This document shows positions 55,366 through 64,000 of a DNA stretch of 64,000 nucleotides, one piece after another. This DNA comes from Cognatundibacterium squillarum. Its GTDB lineage: Bacteria > Pseudomonadota > Gammaproteobacteria > Burkholderiales > Burkholderiaceae_D. The first letter of the stretch is position 1. Every line of letters begins with the position of its first letter. The position numbers and the translations under genes were made by a program. Below the pieces are notes generated by a model, which did no database searches, was not told the DNA's origin, and saw only the letters and a program-made list of their open reading frames with translations. The stretch spans positions 186,001 through 250,000 of the forward strand of contig NZ_BMYU01000006.1 in NCBI RefSeq assembly GCF_014652435.1, read 5' to 3'.

Positions 55366-56397
55366 TTACTTGCGGAAGCGGGCTTCTGCGACCTGATCGG
55401 CAACGACGCTGGTTGGCAGGTTGTCTGCGTCAGCGCGCTGGAATACTTCGGTCAGGGTGTCGGCGATGCGGCGTACGTGGGCGTCCATGCCGTCTTCCGG
55501 TGTGTTCATGTATTCGTAGCAGACTTTGATAATGCCGCCGGCGTTGATTACGAAGTCCGGTGCGTACAGGATGCCTTGTTCACGGCAGGCGATACCCATG
55601 TCCGGTGTGGACAACTGGTTATTCGCTGCACCGGCGATGATTTTCGCTTTCAGGCGTTTCAGGGTGTCCGGATTCACGGTGGCGCCCAGTGCGCATGGTG
55701 CGTAGATGTCAGCCTGTACGTCGTAGATTGCGTCGGTACCAACGATTTCTGCGCCCAGTTCTTCTTTGGCACGTTTCAGTGCGCCTTCATCGATATCGGA
55801 AACGATCAGTTTTGCACCGGCTTCTTTCAGGCGGCGTGCATAATCATAACCAACGTGACCCAGACCTTGCAGGGCAACGACCAGACCTTCGAGGCTGTCG
55901 CGGCCCAGTTTGTGTTTTACCGCAGCTTGTGCACCAACGAAACAACCCAGCGCAGTGAACGGAGACGGATCACCGCGATCGCCCAGACCGGCAACGTATT
56001 TTGTTTTGCTGGCAACATTTGCCATATCAGCAGGGCTGGTGCCGACGTCTTCTGCCGTGATGTAACGACCACCCAGACGTTCCAGTGCTTCGCCCAGTGC
56101 TTCAAACAGTGCAGGGGTTTTATCGGTTTTCGGATTACCGATAATCACGCTCTTACCGCCGCCGATAGGCAGGCCGGCAACGGCGTTTTTGTAAGTCATG
56201 CCGCGCGACAGGCGCAGTACATCGCGTACTGCTTCGGCTTCGGTCGCGTAGTTCCACATACGGCAACCACCCATGGCAGGGCCGAGGTTGGTGTTGTGAA
56301 CGGCGATAATGGCTTTCAGGCCGGACTTGGCTTCAGAGGCAAAAACGACTTGTTCGTGATTGTCAAAATTGATTTCGTTAAATACAAAAGCGGTCAT
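55366..56397 (-). CDS. Leucine/valine-type amino-acid dehydrogenase
   Basis: A 343-residue NAD-dependent enzyme of the Glu/Leu/Phe/Val dehydrogenase family that deaminates branched-chain amino acids to 2-oxo acids. The glycine-rich active-site segment is [13 protein letters not shown] (near 75-87, catalytic lysine), with [11 protein letters not shown] and the Rossmann motif [20 protein letters not shown]. Length and layout fit leucine dehydrogenase; specificity between leucine, valine and phenylalanine is not certain. Confidence 0.92.
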   Translation of the reverse strand: MTAFVFNEINFDNHEQVVFASEAKSGLKAIIAVHNTNLGPAMGGCRMWNYATEAEAVRDVLRLSRGMTYKNAVAGLPIGGGKSVIIGNPKTDKTPALFEALGEALERLGGRYITAEDVGTSPADMANVASKTKYVAGLGDRGDPSPFTALGCFVGAQAAVKHKLGRDSLEGLVVALQGLGHVGYDYARRLKEAGAKLIVSDIDEGALKRAKEELGAEIVGTDAIYDVQADIYAPCALGATVNPDTLKRLKAKIIAGAANNQLSTPDMGIACREQGILYAPDFVINAGGIIKVCYEYMNTPEDGMDAHVRRIADTLTEVFQRADADNLPTSVVADQVAEARFRK

Positions 56398-56629
56398 GCT
56401 TATGGCTCCGCGTGGAAGAACTGAACCGGAATGCCGGATAAGGCGGGCTCATCTGTCCACAAAAAGTGAATGAAAAAAGGTGATTAAGCGACTTCTGATG
56501 CTGAAAACGGGTGTCCCGGCATGCGGGTTGATGCCTGACCGGGGCGGGCGGTGATTGTGTCACGCGGGGCAGAGTATAAAGCGAAGCCCTGTTCAGGGGC
56601 AAATGCGGATGCTGCGTAGTGCGGCAAAT

Positions 56630-57229
56630 TTACGCCGCGTCGTCGAGTGCAGGCTGGTGAATTAACTGATGTAATTCCTGCAGGAAACGATCCTGAGTTT
56701 TGACGCAGGAACCGGCGGAGTAGACATTCATAAATCCGTGGCTGGTGCCGCGTATCAGTTCTGCCTGATGGCCGCGCTTGTATAAGTCCGCCACCAGTTC
56801 TGCCGGTTTAAACGCCACTTCCTGTTCTGCAAAGATTAAACGGGTAGGGCAGACCGGCCGCACATTGCGTGCATCGCGGATACGCGAACCATAAAACAAC
56901 ACTGCCTGTTGTATACCGGCAAATTCTGCATGGGCAGATGCCATCCACACGGCACTGGCACCTGCACTGAAACCAATGATGTAACGCAGGCTGGACTGAT
57001 AGCGTTGCTGGATATCGCGCACCTTGCGTGCATAGGCAGCAACACCGCCATTCACCACAAAGCTCTGGTAGGCATCCGGTTCGGTATCGAAGTGAAAACC
57101 GGCTTCGTCGAAGGGCGACACAATTACGGCTTGTACATTCAGGGTGCGCAGCATCGCATCCACAGCCGGCGTGTGTCCGAACACATCCGTAACCAGCATG
57201 ACAACAGGGGCAAGTGCTTCAGCAGACAT
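56630..57229 (-). CDS. Alpha/beta hydrolase of dienelactone-hydrolase type
   Basis: A 199-residue small alpha/beta hydrolase. VMLVTDVFGHTPAVDAMLR opens the fold; the nucleophile elbow IIGFSAGASAVWMASAH has serine, not the cysteine of true dienelactone hydrolase; the histidine lies in RGTSHGFMNVYS. The substrate is unknown. The start MSAEALAPV was chosen over a 47-codon upstream extension that overlaps non-coding sequence. Confidence 0.82.
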   Translation of the reverse strand: MSAEALAPVVMLVTDVFGHTPAVDAMLRTLNVQAVIVSPFDEAGFHFDTEPDAYQSFVVNGGVAAYARKVRDIQQRYQSSLRYIIGFSAGASAVWMASAHAEFAGIQQAVLFYGSRIRDARNVRPVCPTRLIFAEQEVAFKPAELVADLYKRGHQAELIRGTSHGFMNVYSAGSCVKTQDRFLQELHQLIHQPALDDAA

Positions 57230-57462
57230 CCGTACCAACGACGATCCAAAAGAAAGGTCGCGAAGGGTACAAGAGTTTGCGCTCACTGGCAAGTAGTTGC
57301 CCGAAAGGCGCGTTGACATATGGCAGAAATGCAAACGATACTTGCAGGAATTTGCCGGATTTAACGACAAATGGAACTAGTCTGCGCGAATTTTGTCTCA
57401 GCCCGTTTGTATTTTCCCCGCCTTACCCCGGCTTTGCAGCTGTTTTTACCGGAGAAATTCTT

Positions 57463-58656
57463 ATGTTACGACCTGGTCTGTTGTTAGTGATGATTGCGCT
57501 GATGTTATCGGCCTGTTCCAAAGGCGATAAAGCGGCAGAGGATAAAAACGCCAGTGCTAGTGCCAGCGCACAAGCTGCGAAAGCACTGCAAGTCACACCG
57601 GAAGATTTGTATACCGTCAAAACCAGTGCCCAGACATCCGGCCCGGTGGTAACAGGCACCATACAACCGGAACGTAAAGCCGATCTGCGCGCCGAAATCA
57701 GTTCGGTGGTATTGCAGGTGCTGAAAGAAAACGGCGATCCGGTCAAACGCGGCGATTTGCTGGTGCGTCTGGATGACACGGCGATCCGCGACAGTCTGCG
57801 TTCGGCAGAAGAAGCGGAACGTGCTTCCGGCCAGAGCTTTGATCAGGCAGAACGCCAGCTGCAGCGCTATAAAACCCTGCGTGCCTCCGGCATGGCATCG
57901 GCGCAGCAGTTAGAAGATGCCGAAGTGCGCCGCAATAACGCCCAGAGTGATCTGGTGGCAGCGAAGGCACGTACCGTACAGGCGCGTCAGCAATTGCAGC
58001 GTACTGAAATACGCGCACCGTTTGATGGCGTGGTCAGCGAGCGTAAAGTGTCCGGCGGTGACACCGCGGCAATCGGTAAAGAAATGCTGAAAGTGATCGA
58101 TCCGGCCAGTATGCGGCTGGAAGGCCTGATTTCCGCTGACCGCGTGGCGCAGGTCAAAGCCGGTCAGGATGTGACTTTCCGTATCAATGGTTATGCCGGA
58201 CAAACCTTTACCGGCAAAGTCAAACGCGTGGATACCAGCGCTAATGCAACCACACGTCAGCTGGCCGTGCTGATTGGCTTTACCGATGGTCAGGTGCCGG
58301 GCATTGCCGGTTTGTATGCCGAAGGCACGATTGCTTCCAGCAGCCGCGAAGTGCTGAGTCTGGAAAGTTCTGCACTGGTGCGTGAAGGTGACAAAGCGTA
58401 TGCATGGCAGTTCAAAAATGGCGTGCTGAAAAAAGTCTTGCTGCAACTGGGCGAGCGTGACCAGCGCACCGGTAACTATGCAATCGTCAGCGGTCTGGCA
58501 AACGGTGATCAGGTGATCCGTACGCCGATGTCCACGCTGAAAGATGGTCAGACTGCAACGCTGGTGCCATCCGCGAAACCGAACAGCGCTGCAGCACCGG
58601 CTTCTGCCGCTGCGGGCGCTGCTTCTGCACAGGCTGCTGCAAGCGCAGGGAAATAA
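57463..58656 (+). CDS. RND efflux periplasmic adaptor (lipoprotein)
   Basis: A 397-residue membrane-fusion protein that links the pump to an outer-membrane channel. The signal sequence ends in a lipobox, LMLSAC, with C18 as the lipidated residue. Then come a linker, the biotinyl-lipoyl domain split by an alpha-hairpin (SLRSAEEAERASGQSFDQAE), the DGVVSERKVSGGD segment and beta-barrel, and an alanine-rich tail. It starts the efflux operon 2 bases before the pump gene. The start MLRPGLLLV follows a GGAG site. Confidence 0.94.
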   Translation: MLRPGLLLVMIALMLSACSKGDKAAEDKNASASASAQAAKALQVTPEDLYTVKTSAQTSGPVVTGTIQPERKADLRAEISSVVLQVLKENGDPVKRGDLLVRLDDTAIRDSLRSAEEAERASGQSFDQAERQLQRYKTLRASGMASAQQLEDAEVRRNNAQSDLVAAKARTVQARQQLQRTEIRAPFDGVVSERKVSGGDTAAIGKEMLKVIDPASMRLEGLISADRVAQVKAGQDVTFRINGYAGQTFTGKVKRVDTSANATTRQLAVLIGFTDGQVPGIAGLYAEGTIASSSREVLSLESSALVREGDKAYAWQFKNGVLKKVLLQLGERDQRTGNYAIVSGLANGDQVIRTPMSTLKDGQTATLVPSAKPNSAAAPASAAAGAASAQAAASAGK

Positions 58657-58658
58657 TC

Positions 58659-61600
58659 ATGTTCCTTTCCGATTTCAGTATTAAACGTCCGGTGGCGATG
58701 ATTGTGATCATCATCGCCCTGATGGCATTTGGCTTACTGGCGCTGAAAAAACTCAAGGTCAACCAGATTCCGGATGTCGAACAACCGCTGCTGGTAGTGA
58801 ATGTGCCGTATCCGGGCGCATCGCCGGAAACAGTTGAACGCGAAATCATCAACCGGATTGAAAAATCGCTGCAAAGCATTTCCGGTGTTGACCGCCTGAC
58901 TTCGACTGCCAGTGAAGGCAATGCCAGCATCCTGATTTTCTTTAACTTCAAGAAAAACATGGTGGAAGCGGCGGACGAGGTACGCAATTCGATTGCGGCG
59001 GTTCGCTATAAATTACCGGTGGAAATGCGCGAGCCTGTGCTGCAGCGGATTGATCCGTCGGCGCAACCGATTATGCAGCTGGCTTTATCCGCCAGTCAGC
59101 AAACCCATGCGGAAATTTCGCGGATTGCAGAAGATGAATTGTCGGATAAATTCCGTGGCATTGACGGCGTGGCGACAGTCACGGTCAACGGTTCGCTGAA
59201 GCGTGAACTCAGCATCCTGATCAGTTCGCAAAAACTGCGCGAATTCAATGTGTCGGTTGCAGAAGTCGTGGCAGCAGTACGCGCGCAAAACACCACCGCG
59301 CCGGTCGGTAAAGTCAAAGGTGAGTTGCGTGAACAGAATATTCGTCTGATCGGCCGCATCGGTTCGCCGGCGGAATTTCAGTCCATCGTGATTAAGCGTC
59401 GCGGCAATGAAATCGTGCGTCTGGCGCAGGTCGCAGAAATTCAGGATGGCTTTGCAGAGCTTGGCGGTTACAGCATGCGCAACGGCAATCCTAACGTCGG
59501 TATTTCCATCACCCGTTCGCGTGATGCAAGTACGGTGTCGGTAGCGAAAAAAGTACGTGAGCTGGTGGCGGAAATCAATAAAACCCTGCCACAGGGAACC
59601 AAACTGGAAGTGACGCAGGATGGCGGTAAGGATGCGGAAAGCAGTCTGAACAACGTCATTGAATCGCTGATCTTCGGTGCGGTACTGACGATTTTTGTGG
59701 TGTATGTATTCCTGAACAGCTGGCGCTCCACACTGATTACGGCGCTGAGTCTGCCAACGTCGGTGATTGCAGCGTTTATCGCGATCTGGCTGTGCGGCTT
59801 CACGCTGAACTTCATGACCTTGCTGGGTTTATCGCTGGCGATTGGTGTGCTGATTGATGATGCGATTGTGGTGCGTGAAAACATTGTGCGCCATATGGAG
59901 ATGGGCAAAGACCGCCGTACTGCGGCTTCTGAAGGAACGCAGGAAATCGGTCTGGCAGTGGCGGCGACCACATTCTCGATTGTGGCAGTGTTCATTCCGG
60001 TGGCGTTTATGCCGGGTGTGTCGGGTGAATGGTTCCGTCCGTTTGCGCTGACGGTGGCGACTTCGGTGCTGGTCAGTCTGTTTATTTCCTTCACACTGGA
60101 CCCGATGCTGTCTGCGTACTGGGGTGATCCGCCGGGACATCATCATGCGCCGAAAAAAGGCATCAGCCTGGCACTCAGCCGCTTCAATGACTGGTTCGAT
60201 CATCAGGCCGACCGTTATGGCCGCGTGATTGCGTGGGCTTTACATCACCGTAAATCGATGGGTGCCATCGCGGTGGCATCGCTGGTCGGTGCGCTGGTAT
60301 TGCATGCTTATAAGGGCGGTTCTTCCTTCCTGCCGACGGCAGACAACGGCACGATTTTCGTGGACATCCGTACGCCGCCGAGTTCCAGTCTGGCATATTC
60401 GCGTCTGAAAGTGGCGAAAGCCGCGGAGCTGGCGCAAACCCTGCCGGAGACGAAAGCCACCAATGCCACCGTGAATATCAATGGCGGCCGTGTGTATGTG
60501 GATATCGGCAAGAGTACCCAGCGTAAGCGTTCTGCGCAGGAAGTCGCGGTTGAACTGCGTCAGCGCGTCAGCACGTTAATCGGTGCGGAATATGTGGTGC
60601 AGGATGACCTGAACAATGGCGGAGGCAAGCCGGTGCAGATTCAGTTCTCCGGCCCGGATGCGCGCCGCTTGCTGGAGCTGACCAATGAATTCATGGATAA
60701 GCTGCGTCAGGTACCGGGTGCGGTGGATATCGGTTTGTCGGAACAGGCACCGAAAGATGAATTGCAGATCGAGTTAGACCGTGGTCTGGCGAATAATCTG
60801 GGCATTTCCGCCAATGATGCAGCGCAGGCCTTGCGTGTGGCATTCGCCGGTGTGGAAGTCGGCGACTGGGTGGACCCGACTGGTGAAACCCGCGATGTCG
60901 CGGTACGTCTGCAACCTTCCGACCGCGTCAGCCTGAGCAATATCGAATCCCTGCCAGTCACCGTGACCGGCAGTGACAGGCTGGTGCCGCTGGAACAAAT
61001 CGCACGCATCACTATGGGTAAAGGCCCGTCGCAGATTCAGCACTATGACGGTAAACGTATGGTGTCGGTATCTGCGAATGCGCAGGGACGTTCTGCCGGT
61101 GAAGTAACGGCGGATGCGCTGAAGATCGCGAAAGCAATGAGCTTCCCGGCCGGTTATGCACTGGAGCTGGGCGGTGCTGCGCGTAATCAGAAAGAGTTGT
61201 TCACCGAAATGCTGATCGCGCTGATCATGGGTATCGGTCTGATGTATCTGATTCTGGTCATGCAGTTCGGCTCATTCACTGCGCCAATGCCGGTGATGGT
61301 ATCGCTGCCGCTGAGTCTGATCGGTGTGGTGCTGGCGCTGATACTGACCAATGGCACGCTGAACCTGATGAGCTTTATCGGCATCATCATGCTGATGGGG
61401 CTGGTTGCGAAAAATGCGATTCTGTTGCTGGATTGCGCGCGCGAACTGGAACGTGAAGGCATGGATCGCGAAGATGCGCTGATGATGGCGGGCCGCAAGC
61501 GTCTGCGTCCGATTCTGATGACGACATTCGCGCTGATTGCAGGTATGCTGCCGGTCGCGCTGGGGCTGGGTGAGGGCGGTGAATTCTATCGTCCGCTGGC

Positions 61601-61856
61601 GATTGCGATTATCGGCGGCACCATCACTTCCACGTTACTGACTTTGCTGGTCGTGCCGACGTTCTACGATGGTGTGGAAATTGCGCGCGACCGCATGATC
61701 GCCAAATTCCATCGTCGTGAACAACGCTGGAATACCGGTGTTGCCTTTGTGCTGACCGGACTGGAAGTACTGGCAACGCTGACTTTACTGCGTTTCCTGT
61801 GGCGTTTGCCACGCAGCATTTTCAGAGCGGTGACCGGTCGCAGACAGGCATCCTGA
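58659..61856 (+). CDS. RND multidrug efflux permease
   Basis: A full-length 1065-residue pump with 12 membrane helices and two large periplasmic loops. The N-terminus MFLSDFSIKRPVAMIVIIIA, the TM4 proton-relay motif IGVLIDDAIVVRENIVRHME and the porter-domain repeats are intact; the last 40 residues form a basic tail beyond the usual end. It is paired with the adaptor upstream, but no outer-membrane channel gene follows, so it must borrow a TolC-type channel from elsewhere. Confidence 0.95.
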   Translation: MFLSDFSIKRPVAMIVIIIALMAFGLLALKKLKVNQIPDVEQPLLVVNVPYPGASPETVEREIINRIEKSLQSISGVDRLTSTASEGNASILIFFNFKKNMVEAADEVRNSIAAVRYKLPVEMREPVLQRIDPSAQPIMQLALSASQQTHAEISRIAEDELSDKFRGIDGVATVTVNGSLKRELSILISSQKLREFNVSVAEVVAAVRAQNTTAPVGKVKGELREQNIRLIGRIGSPAEFQSIVIKRRGNEIVRLAQVAEIQDGFAELGGYSMRNGNPNVGISITRSRDASTVSVAKKVRELVAEINKTLPQGTKLEVTQDGGKDAESSLNNVIESLIFGAVLTIFVVYVFLNSWRSTLITALSLPTSVIAAFIAIWLCGFTLNFMTLLGLSLAIGVLIDDAIVVRENIVRHMEMGKDRRTAASEGTQEIGLAVAATTFSIVAVFIPVAFMPGVSGEWFRPFALTVATSVLVSLFISFTLDPMLSAYWGDPPGHHHAPKKGISLALSRFNDWFDHQADRYGRVIAWALHHRKSMGAIAVASLVGALVLHAYKGGSSFLPTADNGTIFVDIRTPPSSSLAYSRLKVAKAAELAQTLPETKATNATVNINGGRVYVDIGKSTQRKRSAQEVAVELRQRVSTLIGAEYVVQDDLNNGGGKPVQIQFSGPDARRLLELTNEFMDKLRQVPGAVDIGLSEQAPKDELQIELDRGLANNLGISANDAAQALRVAFAGVEVGDWVDPTGETRDVAVRLQPSDRVSLSNIESLPVTVTGSDRLVPLEQIARITMGKGPSQIQHYDGKRMVSVSANAQGRSAGEVTADALKIAKAMSFPAGYALELGGAARNQKELFTEMLIALIMGIGLMYLILVMQFGSFTAPMPVMVSLPLSLIGVVLALILTNGTLNLMSFIGIIMLMGLVAKNAILLLDCARELEREGMDREDALMMAGRKRLRPILMTTFALIAGMLPVALGLGEGGEFYRPLAIAIIGGTITSTLLTLLVVPTFYDGVEIARDRMIAKFHRREQRWNTGVAFVLTGLEVLATLTLLRFLWRLPRSIFRAVTGRRQAS

Positions 61857-61951
61857 AAGACAAACCGGCTGTAGGGGCAGCCGGTTTGACGTAACGCCGG
61901 ACAGCATTATGCAGGTCCGGAAAAAATAAAATGTTTAACTCGGAGAGACAG

Positions 61952-63493
61952 ATGACAGACACCACTGGGCAGACCAAGCCTAAGATGCCGGGACAGATCC
62001 CGTACATTATTGCGAACGAAGGGTGTGAGCGCTTCAGCTTTTACGGCATGCGCAATATCCTGACACCGTTCCTGATCACCAGCCTTTTATTGTCGATTCC
62101 TGAGCATTTACGCGCAGCGATGGCAAAAGAAGTGTTCCACACCTTCGTGATCGGCGTGTATTTCTTCCCGCTGCTGGGTGGCTGGTTGTCTGACCGTTTC
62201 TTCGGTAAGTACAACACCGTTTTCTGGCTGAGTCTGGTGTACTGCTGCGGCCATGCCTGTCTGGCGATTTTTGAAAATAATATCAACGGGTTTTATTTCG
62301 GCTTATTCCTGATTGCACTCGGTTCCGGCGGTATTAAACCACTGGTGTCATCGTTTGTCGGCGATCAGTTCGATAAGAGCAACCGCAGTCTGGCGCAAAA
62401 AGTGTTTGATGCGTTCTACTGGATCATCAACTTCGGTTCCTTCTTTGCATCGCTGCTGATGCCGATTTTCCTGAAGAAATTCGGTGCCAGCGTCGCCTTC
62501 GGTATTCCGGGCATCCTGATGTTCATTGCGACGGTGATTTTCTGGTCCGGCCGTAAAAAATATGTACACGTACCGATTTCCGCGAAGAATCCGCATTCTT
62601 TCCTGAACGTGGTGCGTACCGCTTTGTTTGATCATAAAGGTGCCGGTACCGGTATCGCTGTGATCGGTATGATCGCGGCAGTCGCTTCGCTGACGCTGAT
62701 TCCTGCGATCGGTATCGTGGCGTCATTCTGTCTGGCGCTGGTACTGGTGCTGGGCTTCGGTGGTATCGGTGCCTGGATGCAGCTGGAAACAGCGCGCGGC
62801 ATCCATCCTGATGAAGCCGTGGACGGCGTGCGTTCCGTGCTGCGTATTCTGGTGGTGTTTGCGCTGGTGACACCGTTCTGGTCCCTGTTTGATCAGAAAG
62901 CATCGACCTGGGTATTGCAGGCAGATGCAATGACCAAACCGGAGTGGTTCCAGTCTGCGCAAATGCAGGCGCTGAATCCGGCGCTGGTGATGATTCTGAT
63001 CCCGTTCAATAACCTGATTCTGTTCCCGCTGTTCAAAAAACTGGGTATCGAACTGACTGCGCTGCGCCGCATGGGTCTGGGCATTGCCTTCTCCGGTCTG
63101 GCATGGATTGTGGTTGGCTTTATGCAGCTGGCGATTGACGGCGGCGATGCCATCTCCATCGTCTGGCAAATTCTGCCATACGCCTTGCTGACGTTCGGTG
63201 AAGTGCTGGTATCGGCAACGGGTCTGGAGTTCGCATACAGCCAGGCACCACTGGCGATGAAAGGCGTGATCATGAGTTTCTGGAACCTGTCTGTGACCAT
63301 CGGTAACCTGTGGGTGCTGCTGTCGAACTCCAGCGTGAAGAGCCCGGCAGTGACCGAGCAAATCAAGCAGACTGGCATCAGCGTGACCGCATTCCAGATG
63401 TTCTTCTTTGCAGGCTTCGCGCTGCTGGCAGCTTTCCTGTTTGCCCTGTACGCACGTACCTACAAAATGCAAAACAATTACCGTTCAGCCTGA
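61952..63493 (+). CDS. POT/PTR-family peptide transporter
   Basis: A 513-residue proton-coupled di-/tripeptide symporter of the POT family in the major facilitator superfamily. The family motifs are visible: GCERFSFYGMRNILTPFL in TM1 (ExxERFxYYG type), FFPLLGGWLSDRFFGKY and FDAFYWIINFGSFFASLLMP (PTR2 signature). About 12-14 helices. The start MTDTTGQTKPK follows GGAGAG; an upstream ATG seven codons earlier is less likely. Confidence 0.95.
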   Translation: MTDTTGQTKPKMPGQIPYIIANEGCERFSFYGMRNILTPFLITSLLLSIPEHLRAAMAKEVFHTFVIGVYFFPLLGGWLSDRFFGKYNTVFWLSLVYCCGHACLAIFENNINGFYFGLFLIALGSGGIKPLVSSFVGDQFDKSNRSLAQKVFDAFYWIINFGSFFASLLMPIFLKKFGASVAFGIPGILMFIATVIFWSGRKKYVHVPISAKNPHSFLNVVRTALFDHKGAGTGIAVIGMIAAVASLTLIPAIGIVASFCLALVLVLGFGGIGAWMQLETARGIHPDEAVDGVRSVLRILVVFALVTPFWSLFDQKASTWVLQADAMTKPEWFQSAQMQALNPALVMILIPFNNLILFPLFKKLGIELTALRRMGLGIAFSGLAWIVVGFMQLAIDGGDAISIVWQILPYALLTFGEVLVSATGLEFAYSQAPLAMKGVIMSFWNLSVTIGNLWVLLSNSSVKSPAVTEQIKQTGISVTAFQMFFFAGFALLAAFLFALYARTYKMQNNYRSA

Positions 63494-63543
63494 GTACCGG
63501 CTGCTGCGGCAAAGGCTGATACAGCCCGCCGCTGACGGAAAAC

Positions 63544-63577
63544 AAAAACGCTGCCCTGACCGGCAGCGTTTTTTTAT
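63544..63577 (+). terminator. Intrinsic terminator of the peptide transporter
   Basis: AAACGCTGCC and GGCAGCGTTT arms around CTGACC, followed by a T-run, about 50 bases after the stop. Confidence 0.9.
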
Positions 63578-63663
63578 GGCGACTGACTTCGACAGATACT
63601 GTGTCATCACATGCAGTCTGCGTAAGAGGCCGGTACAGCGTCCGCAAAGCCGTTTTTTTGCCC

Positions 63664-63758
63664 GAAAATGCCTCAAATGCGGAGTCCGGCACAGCGATCC
63701 GGCGGTCGTCGGCAGAAAGTCTGGGCCTCCGGAAAATGGAAATGACGATCTCTGCATA
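63664..63758 (+). repeat. Interspersed repeat, copy G
   Basis: A complete copy: GAAAATGCCTCAAATGCGGA, GTCCGGCACAGCGATCCGGC, GGTCGTCGGCAGAAAGTCTG, GGCCTCCGGAAAATGGAAAT, then GACGATCTCTGCA. It lies between the transporter terminator and that of the convergent phosphatase gene. Confidence 0.85.
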
Positions 63759-63806
63759 AACAACGTGATCTTTGGTGCTTGTTGCGCCGGTTACGGATCA
63801 GAATGC

Positions 63807-63835
63807 AAAACGGGCTGGTCAGTGCCAGCCCGTTA
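63807..63835 (-). terminator. Terminator of the phosphatase-type gene
   Basis: AACGGGCTGG and CCAGCCCGTT arms with loop TCAGTG, about 55 bases after the leftward stop. Confidence 0.8.
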
Positions 63836-63887
63836 TGTGTTGTCACCGGTTCCGCAGAATGCTGCCAGCGGAACAGCAACGACAGGA

Positions 63888-64000
63888 TTACTTCAGCGCC
63901 TCTGTCAGCACGCGGCCATCGGCTGCTGCCGTCGGACGCAATTGCAGGATATGCGCCAGTGTCGGTGCAATATCCACCACTTCGGCGTACTGGCTGTAAT
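63888..64000 (-). CDS. Alkaline-phosphatase-family protein, C-terminal end only
   Basis: Only the last 37 codons are in the window. They include the segment EVVDIAPTLAHILQLRPTAA and end in GRVLTEALK, which is characteristic of the C-terminus of the alkaline phosphatase/type I phosphodiesterase superfamily. The rest lies beyond the right edge. Confidence 0.65.
   Translation of the reverse strand, partial: YSQYAEVVDIAPTLAHILQLRPTAAADGRVLTEALK

Overview
The window looks like a stretch of ordinary chromosome from a Gram-negative betaproteobacterium, most likely Burkholderiales and plausibly Oxalobacteraceae. This is inference from gene order and protein style: amgK-murU divergent from lptD-surA-pdxA-rsmA-pgi, the glyQ-glyS-gmhB-plsC-metalloprotease-gloA cluster, a split pntA, and hemP/bfd iron genes. 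No rRNA, tRNA, CRISPR array, phage or intact transposase gene was seen. The first gene (an RND pump) and the last (an alkaline-phosphatase-type enzyme) are cut by the window edges.

Layout. 1-5.2 kb: end of an RND pump, then a leftward cybB-yceI-yceI-marR group. 5.4-7.8 kb: purB and a glutathione S-transferase. 7.8-10.1 kb: iron genes, namely bfr and a leftward hemP-orf-bfd-tonB operon behind a Fur-box-like site. 10.7-14.1 kb: psd, then ahpC-ahpF. 14.2-17.1 kb: a small gene for a peptide with a double-glycine leader, a 584-residue protein of unknown function, and a prohibitin-like protein. 17.3-21.1 kb: isoaspartyl peptidase with a MurR/RpiR regulator, then mnmA with a NUDIX gene. 21.6-25 kb: pntA1-panD-pntA2-pntB. 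25.4-28.2 kb: arginase and ornithine cyclodeaminase divergent from an Lrp-type regulator, with clustered operators between. 28.2-28.8 kb: a gene-free interval with a repeat copy and a 269-bp inverted-repeat element. 28.8-32 kb: a small basic protein, a ubiquinone-type hydroxylase and cell-wall recycling amgK-murU. 32.2-39.8 kb: lptD, surA, pdxA, rsmA, pgi and a small membrane protein. 40.2-46.1 kb: gloA to glyQ, all leftward. 46.4-54.5 kb: a PAS-PAS-GGDEF-EAL protein, a 75-residue protein, a DEDDy exonuclease, a secreted protein, a very long S9 peptidase and a cysteine-cluster protein. 54.5-57.2 kb: GNAT, leucine-type dehydrogenase and an alpha/beta hydrolase. 57.4-63.5 kb: an RND adaptor-pump pair and a POT peptide transporter.

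Three signals are not explained by the ordinary genes. (1) A family of roughly 95-bp interspersed repeats occurs in seven intergenic places (five clear, two decayed), mostly between convergent genes and next to terminators. (2) A compact element at 28433-28701 has 19-bp perfect terminal inverted repeats enclosing two large nested hairpins, like a MITE. (3) A 55-codon gene at 14178-14345 has a textbook double-glycine secretion leader but a proline-rich, cysteine-free, glycine-free core, and no transporter or immunity gene is visible nearby. The 584-residue gene divergent from it has no function I can recognise.
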